Program-made: the position numbers and the translations under genes
Shown here: positions 48,894 to 57,684 of the stretch, in pieces
How positions within the stretch are numbered: position 1 is the first letter of the stretch
Layout: every line of letters starts with the position of its first letter
Assembly: GCA_025618425.1 (NCBI GenBank)
Contig: CM046844.1
Coordinates: 9,895,058-9,959,057 of the forward strand
DNA: 64,000 nt
Origin: Heliocidaris tuberculata
Lineage: Eukaryota > Echinodermata > Echinoidea > Camarodonta > Echinometridae
Reading direction: 5' to 3'
The notes under the pieces: generated by a model
What the model was told of the DNA's origin: nothing
What the model saw: only the letters and a program-made list of their open reading frames with translations
Database searches by the model: none

Positions 48894-48901
48894 TTAGACC
48901 C

Positions 48902-51240
48902 TACCCACTGACTCATTGTACGAGGTAAATAGTCTAGTAGAGGTCTTCTTAATTACCTCTCAGGGTGCTCCTTTCCCTCCTGAACTCGACATATGTGGGG
49001 TAAAATACATTTCCCCATTATATATGTTGAGCTCAGAAGGAGATTAACTGTACCTTGAAAGATAATGGGGAAAATCTGAAAATCTGTGTACAAAACAAAT
49101 GGAGAGTTGTCCACAAAATCAGCCAATTTGAAGCAATTTTGTTAATTTGAGGATCCCCATAGAAAGTAAAACGAGACTTTTCAAACTTCCATAACTCTCA
49201 TTTTTTAACCAATTTTAAAGAAACTTTTTGTAAACTGCTTTTGTGAATTTCCACTTTCCAATAACATTGATTCTCTCCTTGGGTTTTGGTTTCCTTTAAG
49301 GTTGAGTTCTGGATGATGCCTAGAATTAAAGTCAGATCCTGGTTGCCTGATGATAGGACTCCGGCGGTACAGTTAGGGAGGCTGTTCCACATATTTACCA
49401 CTCTCATGGAAAACTTAAAGAAATGATTACGTAGGCCTATACTAGCTAGCTCTTCTTTTGCTTATCTTAAAACTATTACCCTTTTCCTGGTAATATTAAG
49501 CTCAAGAAAAGGTGTTACACTTGGATCATATATCTTTATCACTTTGAAGGTCTCAATCATATCGCCTGGAGCTCATCTATGAGTATAAACCAGGGACAGG
49601 GTACCGTAGGCAGTTTTACTTTTAGTTTACGTAGTCTTGAGCGTACTCAAGATGTGGCCGAACGAGAGCTTTGAATAGTCTTAAAAATATAATCATGTAA
49701 ATAGAGAAAGGAACGTCTAATCAGACCAACAACTCTATTTGCCTAAATCTATTATTGATCTCGTACCTTAGACTGCTAGGTCTTTATTTTCTAACATACA
49801 TGTAATAAGAAAATCTAACTGTTCTAGATCTGACTTACCGGTACTTATAATCTACAGGGGAAAATGGAGCCAGGCCTGAGTTGATCGAGCCACTAGTGTA
49901 CTGTGTATATCTATCTAGACTGGACCTCTGACTTAACTATTAGCGTTAGACTAACTTTAGATCTAGCCTACACTACATGTAGCTCCGTCTAAAATATTCT
50001 TTGAAAATGAAATAGTGAAACTAAACGATTTGCTTTATTACCAATTAGGCCTACTGTTGTTACTAAGTGTTACTGTTAATGTAGGCAGTTTAATGTATCA
50101 AGCACGAATTCATGAATTGCCTCAGGTATTGTACAATCAATGACAATGTCAAAACGAACGAATGATGGAGTGTACAGCCTACAGGCATTCTACACGCAAT
50201 CCTCTTTTTTTTCATTTACCACTTCTTCATACTCATCTTGCCAGAAAACGTTAATGTACGGTACACTGGGCTGTTTTATTATTAGCACATCTTTTTTCAA
50301 ATCTAAAGCAAGCTTCCGTTCTTAAATCTTTTAGAAAAAATGTTAAATAATATCAATTACATGTAGCTCTTAGTCACTTAGAGTTAGACTTAGAGTCTTA
50401 GTATAACTGTAAGTTCATAGCAATTATATTTACTTATTTACCTGTGTCTTTAACATAAAAACAAAACCCTTCAAGACATAGACTACTCACTATGATATGT
50501 GTATCTGGATTTTCTACTGCAGTACTACATGTAGTTTAAACCCAGTAGGCTTCAGTTAACTGCTCATATAAGTTTATTATTATTTTTTTATTTTGATGTT
50601 TATGCATTTGTTTGTTTTTTAACGCATATCTTTTCTCGTCTCTTTACTACCATATGTTTACATGAATAATTACATAGATCTATGTTGTAAGTCTCTTTAA
50701 TTTGGGAACCTACACTGTAGTTTTAACAAGCTATGCTTCTCCTTAGCTTCTCCCATTTCTATTGACTAATGTAATTTTCGCTCACTCTTGATTACTGTAC
50801 TGACTACTGTACATGTTCACTGAAATTGTATTATTCTGATGGTGACACGACATTTGCTCCTGCGACATTTGCTCCTCCGTCTATATCTCGAAAGGTCAAG
50901 GTCAAGGTCATGATTTTTTTTTTAAGGACAATGTGAAGATTAGGATTAGGGTTAGGTTTAGGTTTAGGATTAACATGGCAAAATTAGACCGGAGCAAGGA
51001 TCGTGAAAGGGATCAAGATAGGACACTCTCCCGATTTTGTACACGGTCAGGGGAAGAGCGCCCAACAGCATTGGGTAGGTAAACTGACATGACTCATTGA
51101 CTGTGTACAAACCAAAGGGGGAAAATGACCCAGGGGGCTGAAATACTGTAACAGGAAGGAAACCAGGCGTCTCTATGAATTCAGAAGAGGGAAAGGGCTT
51201 GCAAATTAATGAGGAGGAGAACAAAAAAGAAATTAAAAAA
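48902..51240. other. Gene-free stretch
   Basis: AT-rich, with TACATGTA words and a short telomere-like tract (50940-50972). No gene is supported. Confidence 0.45.
50940..50972. repeat. Short interstitial TTAGGG-like tract
   Basis: ATTAGGATTAGGGTTAGGTT with further TTTAGG units, about five degenerate repeats. An inverse remnant CTAACCCTAACCCTAA is at 63446. Confidence 0.7.
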
Positions 51241-51360
51241 AAGGGGGGGGGGGGGTAAATTCAACAGGGGACATGCAGCTACTTGTATCACAGTGTTGTT
51301 CCATGTCCGTGCCCAATTTTACACTTAAATGTAATTTTTAAATAGTAATCAAACATACAT

Positions 51361-51421
51361 ACACACACACGGGGGGGGGGGGGGGGGGGGGGGCTCCTTG
51401 TGTGTGTGTGTGTGTGTGTTT
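51361..51421. repeat. CA, G-run and GT simple repeats
   Basis: ACACACAC, then a ~24-base G-run, then (GT)n. Confidence 0.9.
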
Positions 51422-51689
51422 GGGGGGACTAGGGGCATATGGTCCCGAATTTTACAAGTACCCGAAAAGTGCTCCTTTCTGATAATTTTGAAAAAATGTT
51501 GTCTTTGTTTAAATTATGGGCACGTTCGAGCGAGTGGAATGAGACATCTTTTGCTGTGGGAGGGGAGGGGCATGTACCCCTTTTGACCCCAGCTCCTCTG
51601 CCTTACATTTTACTAGACAGATACATGTACATGTAGTAATACGGGTACTTGTTACTATATAAAACCGCACTGATTTTTTAAAACTATAT

Positions 51690-53170
51690 ATCGCACTTTC
51701 GTAAGAAAAAGTGGGAAATGTATCTATAAGTAAAATGGGTTGTGCTCATTACAAGAGGAAGTGGAGGGCTATCAGAAAGGGGCACTTGATATCACAAGTT
51801 AAAAGTGACATTTAATTTGATATCAGATCTGAAAAGGTACATGTACACTCATCAGTTGGGGGAAAGGCACTCATTACAGAGTCTTTCAAAAGGGGCACTT
51901 ATCAGAAGGGGAAATGGCACTTTCTAAAAAGGAAAAGGGGCACTTTTGTAGTAAAAAGGGTCAGTTATCAGAAAGCAGAAAATTTCAGAAATAACAAGGG
52001 AACTTTGGGGGTATTTCAAAAAAATGGAGGGGGGAGGGGAACTGCTCCTATAACAGTCAAGGCCACGAAATCTGTGTGCATCAGTATTCAGAAACACAAC
52101 AATTGCCATTGTGCTTTGCAGCTGAAATTCCAGAGCTGCTCTTTTAACTAAGAGTCATGAATCATTAATGACATCAAATAGTAAAAGGTTGGGAGAAATG
52201 ACAGGTGCCATGCTCAATGGTATTATCATATTCTGAATTTCATTACTGATACACACAGATTGTGTGGCCTTCATTTCTTACAGAACTTGTCCAAAAATAA
52301 ATTTATATCCTTTAACTGAACAATGTGAAAGTCTCATTCTGTCATAACTTGAGTTATTAATGATCAAAAGTTTTAACGTACATGTATTTTTTTAAACACC
52401 TAGTACATGCAACCAATTTTTGCATTTGAAATAAATTTTGTTGTTACAGAGCATTCAACATAAATTTTGTTGTTGTTAACTAAAAATTTCCTGAGGGCAT
52501 AATCATACACATCTACATGTATATGTTCCATAGTATTTTCAATGAAAGATTGACTAGTGATAAAGTGCCGATAACTTGATAATAGATGATGAAACGGTGG
52601 TGCCACGACCCCTCCCCCCCCCCCCCCGAAAAAATCTAAAAACATCAATATAATTTACATAGAAAGTGCACACTTATCAAAAAAGTATCTCACCAGTCTT
52701 TGGAGGAGATAAATTTAATGAAAGTGTGAAGCTGTCAAGAGTCCCTTGATGACCATTAATTCTTGAAGATTTTAACACCACATTAAAAAAAAAAAAATGT
52801 GACATTCCTTATATTTATGCATAGTTTTGCATTTCCAGCTTCCAAAATAATCGCTGCAGGAGCATGGTACTGAGAGATATACGTGTACAGTGCATCCAAG
52901 AAAAAACAAAACCTTAAAAGAAAGGGCCACTGTGACCAAACTATGTGCTCTATGACAAATAGTTAACTTTTTCACATAAAACAAAAGTATTAAGCTTTTA
53001 AAGGATACCTTGATGGCGTCCATCCGTATATGATGTACCAGGCAGCATTGTTTAGAAAATGACATGTAAAAAGTAAATGGTTCTTTACATTGCCATCAAT
53101 CGAAAAAGTATAGTACAAAGGTTACATATAAGGCATAACATATGATTATGGCAATTTTCCTCCTCAGCCA
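51690..53170. repeat. AAGGGGCACTT dispersed repeat region, copy 1
   Basis: Degenerate units of ~25-35 bp built on CAGAAAGGGGCACTTGATAT and AAAAGGGGCACTTATCAGAA run to ~51990. From 52900, GTGACCAAACTATGTGCTCT, GTATTAAGCTTTTAAAGGAT and ACCTTGATGG match 63475-63560 in the same orientation. The whole looks like one dispersed element present twice. Confidence 0.55.
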
Positions 53171-53180
53171 TCACCTGAAA

Positions 53181-53206
53181 CAGGGGTGTTGATCGGTGTT
53201 CATGAT

Positions 53207-53238
<32 letters not shown>

Positions 53239-53725
53239 GTTGTGGGGATCCCACACAAGGGACTTTTAAAAAAATCTGTTATAAATTTGCATTTTAGAGC
53301 ATCCCAAAATGGTTTGAATGATTAAATATTGTTTAAAGTCATGGCAAATACAACAAAATATTAATAATCATAACATAAGATATTCAAATATGTGTGTTAT
53401 ATATTATTTGTAAAGGCAGGAAAAAGAAGGCAGATAGACAGTTTGTTGTTCAATGCTCGAAGAAGAAGTTTTATTAATAGTACAATTTCTTGGATATTTT
53501 TGCATTTTATGGCATTTTTCATTTCCCAACTTCTAATCATTACAGAATGTGATGGTATTTCAAGATCAAACATAACGAGTTTGGATAATTATTAGTTTAA
53601 AGTTAATGTATCGTAATTATTATTTATTTCATCCAAAAATATTGGGGGATGAAAATACAGGCCATCCCCACCTCAAATTTTGTTGGGGGATATATACCCC
53701 CCCCCCCTCCGGATCGACACCCATG
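53181..53725. mobile_element. hAT-like G-run element, 7/8-bp duplication
   Basis: It begins CAGGGGTGTTGATCGG and ends CCGGATCGACACCCATG. The flanks are ACCTGAAA and TCCTGAAA. A ~31-base G-run follows the left end. Confidence 0.65.
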
Positions 53726-54634
53726 TCCTGAAATTATACTTCCAATTTAAGGAAAATAGGTCTCGATCAAAACCCTGATGAGGCAAAGTCCATGGTACTT
53801 TAGTAAACTATATGGCACAGTCAGTTGTAGTCTATTTTATGTCAGTTATAAAAAAATTAGAAGAAAATTAGAATTTAATTTACAAACTCGTTGCCTTGTG
53901 TAGATCAAGACCTAGTTGTCTTTAATATTTGATGGTCAATTGGGAGATACACCTGTATTTATGCAGAATGTAATATTTTTAACCACAATTGTTGTTCAGG
54001 CCTTAATTTTGGCACAGCATTCATGATCACGATGATACTAAACTTTTGAAGTTTGTGACTTTTTCCTTTTCTTTTGACTTGTTATTATTGATCAGCTTGT
54101 TATTATTGATTAGCTGATAATTAGGGAGAATGAAAGAAGGGGGTTTTTAAAAGGTAAACTTGAGTGAGTGGAGCAAGGGGCTAGATCATCAGGGCCATGG
54201 CCCCCCCCCCTCTTTTTTTTTAAAATGCAAATAACTGGGGAAAGACCCCAATACTAGACCCGGGTGCTCACGGACCCTAAAAAAGGTCCAGATATATGTT
54301 TAAAACTTAAAAGCCCCCCCCCCCAAAAAAAAAAATGTAAATAGAAAAAAAAGGAATAATTGGCAGGACCCAAAAATAGTGTTTTTGACCCCCCCCCCCC
54401 CAAGAATACATTTCCCCCTTTTCTGCAAATGGACAATGAATGAAAAATCACGACTACCCCCCAGGTGTACCAAAATCTAAAAATCGGCTGGGCGGCAACC
54501 CCGCCCCCTAACGAAATCCTGGATTCGCACCTGTATGAAGCAACACGAGGTGGGACTGAGAGCTAGATGGTGAATAAGTCTCAGACTTATGCAACTTGTG
54601 TCACATGGTTTTTATTTTCTTATTTGTATAACAG
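53726..54634. other. Gene-free stretch with C-run element end
   Basis: This has several C-runs and a hAT-like right terminus AATCCTGGATTCGCACCTG (54512-54530), whose left partner I could not place. Confidence 0.45.
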
Positions 54635-54653
54635 CCAACTAAATGACTTCAGG
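54635..54653 (+). other. 5'UTR part of HECT gene exon, with upstream acceptor
   Basis: A T-rich tract ending in ACAG (54631-54634) precedes 19 untranslated bases before ATG 54654. This indicates a spliced leader exon further upstream that could not be identified. A GTAAGT donor at 46649 lies in an otherwise unexplained CpG-containing stretch and is one candidate, but nothing links the two directly. Confidence 0.4.
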
Positions 54654-54743
54654 ATGGAAGACAATGGAGAGGAGACCCTGATAGATTTTCTGAGAAAAAG
54701 AGGCGTTGAGGAAGGCCATCTTCAAATCATTGAGGAAGAGAAG
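54654..54743 (+). CDS. SAM-like/HECT E3 ubiquitin ligase, coding exon 1
   Basis: This is the first coding exon of the HECT ligase gene and gives 30 codons starting at ATG 54654. An acceptor (pyrimidine-rich tract ending ACAG at 54634) precedes it, so the exon probably starts at 54635 with a short 5'UTR and at least one untranslated exon lies upstream. It ends AAG|GTACT, with the donor at 54744, in phase 0. The peptide (LIDFLRKRGVEEGHLQII...) joins in frame to the start of the exon at 57685. Together they read as a sterile-alpha-motif-like helical domain: Leu-x-x-Phe-Leu, Gly, hydrophobic Ile-Ile, then Ile-Asp...Leu-Leu and Tyr-Gly-x-Arg-Leu. SAM domains usually mediate protein-protein association. 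The intron is about 2.9 kb and contains repeats and a possible second promoter at 55.7 kb. Confidence 0.72.
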
Positions 54744-54889
54744 GTACTATAAATATATTTACTCTCTTTTTTTTTTTGCCTGGACCCCCAAGACACTATA
54801 AGCAGATAAAAACTATGCCTCTGTATGACACTCTGCAAACTTCTGATATGCACGATACGACTTAGTGCTGTTGTTCCAGAATGGGGTAA

Positions 54890-55150
54890 TGCAATAATTT
54901 CTATCTTTCTATCTTTTCTTATGTTATTCTTTGTTTTTCCTTCTATCTTCATCTCTTTCTATCTTTCCTTATGTTACTCTTTGTTTATATCCTTCTTTTA
55001 TTTCCTCATACATCTACAAGATAAAATAAGGAAAGATAAAATTATCAGGCGACTGCTAGATAATTCTGTCTTTCCTTATACTATGTCCTTTTCCTTCTAT
55101 CTTCTTCACTTTCTATCTTTCCTTATGTTATTCTGTTTTATATCCCTCAT
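54890..55150. repeat. CTATCTTTCCTTATGTTATT repeat, copy 1
   Basis: Imperfect repeats of TTCTATCTTTCCTTATGTTA and TCTTTGTTTTTCCTTCTATC. Inverse copies are at 56790-56965. Both lie in the HECT intron and both end near AAGATAAAATTATC. Confidence 0.6.
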
Positions 55151-55679
55151 TGAAAATTTCTTGCTCTTGGATTGGTCGAGAGCACTTCATGTGATTAATC
55201 ATAATTCTACCAGAAAAAGAAATCACTCCGGGAGAAAAATAGGTTTAGTGACGTCAAACTTTTCAGAGTATGATAGTTTTTTTACTATCATGCCTCCGAC
55301 TGCCCCTTGCTCCCTAGAATCATTTCTCTTGACGCGTACGGCGAGCAGCCAGTAGTCTCCCTCGGGTAACGCCCGCGATGGGACGGCGCGGGCACCAGTG
55401 AAACTACGCCGAGCCCGGGAATTTTCATAAATCCATATAAAGAAAAGTGAGGGGGGGGGGGGGGGGGCGGACACTGAACAAAAAATAGCCGTCAATTTTG
55501 CAAAATATGCATGAAGTAACACTAAACCCAGTAAATATTTGCAACTAATAATTCTGTCAACCTATCTTGTCAAAGATTCTTGACAATTTGCTTGAAATTG
55601 TGTTCGATTTACTGTTTAAAAGTGACCTGTCCGGACTCCGGACACACGACGTGTTGGTTATGTAAATGTAATTGGATGT

Positions 55680-55890
55680 AGGTCAGTAGATCAGCTGTTT
55701 CTCATGCATGCGCAATCGTACTAGCTAAATGCGCGTCGTAACGCGCACGTCATCAGTCGAAATCAAAACATGGCGACCTATGTCTAGCCTAGTGTCCGTC
55801 GAAAGGAAAAAAAAAAATGATTTCAATTGACGAGGACCAAAAACAAACCAGGATTGGAAACAAATGAAGTAGCCTATATTCAGTTATCAG
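55680..55890 (+). promoter_or_regulatory. Possible internal promoter and untranslated exon of HECT gene
   Basis: A locally CpG-rich patch inside the HECT intron contains an NRF1-like word (CATGCGCAA, near 55710) and a YY1-type initiator context (AAAACATGGCGACC, with the ATGG at 55770). A splice donor TTATCAG|GTAAAC follows at 55891. The short ATG frame at 55770 stops after five codons, so the exon would be untranslated. Spliced to 57685 it would give a protein starting at MDDNAMK, lacking the first half of the SAM-like domain (about 647 aa). This is inference from motif order only. Confidence 0.35.
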
Positions 55891-56347
55891 GTAAACTTTA
55901 TCTACCGTGTTCGTTATATCAGGTAAAATTTCATTTGAGTGTAAACTGTCATAATTATGTCGTTTGACCCTTTTTAACTGTTTGTTAATACAATGTCTTG
56001 TGTTAGACCCCTACTTTTTATTTACTTAGGCCTAGTAACAAAGTTAGACCTAAATATAGATGTATTTAACGTTAGCCTACCAGACTCTAACAGTAGTAGT
56101 AATTAACATTAATTAAATGCTAGCCTAGCCTAGTATTAAATTATTTATTATTTATTTAATCTAACTGTGCCTGTGCAGTTCATTACTTTTCTCTTTCGGA
56201 ATTTCACCGATTACGTTACGGTATAGACTCTAGTCTAGATCTAGATCTAGTACTACCCTTTAACACTTTATAACATTGACATGATTAAAATCAACTTGAT
56301 GTTATAGACAACCTAGTCCTAAAAGTTAGAGGCCTATAAAAGAAAAT

Positions 56348-56433
56348 TACAGGGCCTTTATTCTGAAATCTACTTCGATCTACGGGGTCGGTCTCGATCT
56401 CAGGCTCAGCAACTATCAATCGCGTCAATCTAT
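56348..56433. repeat. Half copy of the GGGTCGGTCTC foldback
   Basis: AGGGCCTTTATTCTGAAATC and CGATCTACGGGGTCGGTCTC match the left arm of the element at 56592-56760. The right arm is missing. Confidence 0.6.
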
Positions 56434-56591
56434 TCTAAGTTAGTTAGCGAACACTGTGTTTTGCTCTAACCGTATAGGTCTATAGATCTAGATTTAACAA
56501 TGCAAGATTTACACCAACTAACATTAATTTGTCATATCTAGATCAAAGTTAAATCCAAATATATTTAATTGTTGATGAGGGATATAAAACA

Positions 56592-56760
56592 ATATACAGG
56601 GTCTTTATTCGGAAATCTAGTGCGATCTATGGGGTCGGTCTCAGCGACTACAGTCAATCGTCTATTTCTCTCGGGGCTCTCGCCCCTCGAGGAAATAGAC
56701 GACTGTAGTCACTTCGACCGACCCCATAGATCGCACTAGATTTCCTCGGGCCCTGTATAT
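56592..56760. mobile_element. Foldback element, ~75-bp arms
   Basis: ATATACAGGG at the left and CCCTGTATAT at the right. The arms share CTAGTGCGATCTATGGGGTC and its inverse, and CTATTTC / GAAATAG next to a GC-rich loop. The ends sit in TA-containing flanks. Confidence 0.75.
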
Positions 56761-56789
56761 TTGTATATTATTCTTTTATCTTTGCCTTT

Positions 56790-56965
56790 TATCTTTAGAT
56801 AGAAAGAGGAAATGAAAGAAGGGTAAAAACAAAGAATAACATAAGGAAAGATAGAGAAAGAAGAAGAAAGAAGGAAAGACAGTATAAGGAAGATAGAAAG
56901 AGGAAATGAAAGAAGAATAAAAACATAGAATAACATAAGGAAAGATAAAATTATCCAGCGGCCGC
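56790..56965. repeat. CTATCTTTCCTTATGTTATT repeat, inverse copy
   Basis: GAATAACATAAGGAAAGATA repeats twice, as the reverse complement of the units at 54890-55150. Confidence 0.6.
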
Positions 56966-57044
56966 CAAAAAATTCACTGGGTCTTATTCTGTAATAGTTT
57001 TCTTTTCTCTTTTATCTCCCTTTTTTTTAACCCTTGATATGGAG

Positions 57045-57235
57045 AGGGGAGGGGGGGGGGGGGCTGCACAGTCGTTTCGGTCCTCCCTTCTTTTTAGGTA
57101 CCTTATTTCATTCTCGGAATTATGAAACCTATTTCATTTTCAGAATTACGAACCTTATTTCATTTTCGGAATTACGAACCCTATTTCAATTTCGGAATTA
57201 TGGACCCTATTTCATTTTCGGTACCCCCAGGCATG
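57045..57235. repeat. G-run and TTTTCGGAATTACGAACC tandem repeat
   Basis: After a 14-base G-run, ~30-bp units of CCTATTTCATTTTCGGAATT-type sequence occur about five times. Confidence 0.75.
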
Positions 57236-57684
57236 GGAAATTTGTGATTCGGAATGATGGGAAATGAATTCTTACGTGATTGAATGAGTTTACACTAAAT
57301 GTTAAAAACTACACAAAAGAAGGATAATCATCATAACAAAAACGTACAAAACAGGGTGATGTATAAGTAAAGGGTCGCCATGGTCACATTCAAGTAACTT
57401 CAACAACTTGTGCAACTTGGATTATTCTCGGAATCTGGATCTATAGCCAACTAAACTCTAGAACTAGAAACTTTTCCTCAATGATTTATCATTCTTTTTT
57501 GGCAACAATTTGCCAATTTTTACAAGTCAACATTCCATTCCTATATAATCAACCTTGTCCTCAGTAGTCGCATACAATTTGAGGGCCGCAAATTTGTATT
57601 TATTGTAAATCTAAGTAATTAAATTAACATGAACAAACTATTTATACAACTTAACTATTCATTAATTATACTATCATTTTGCAG

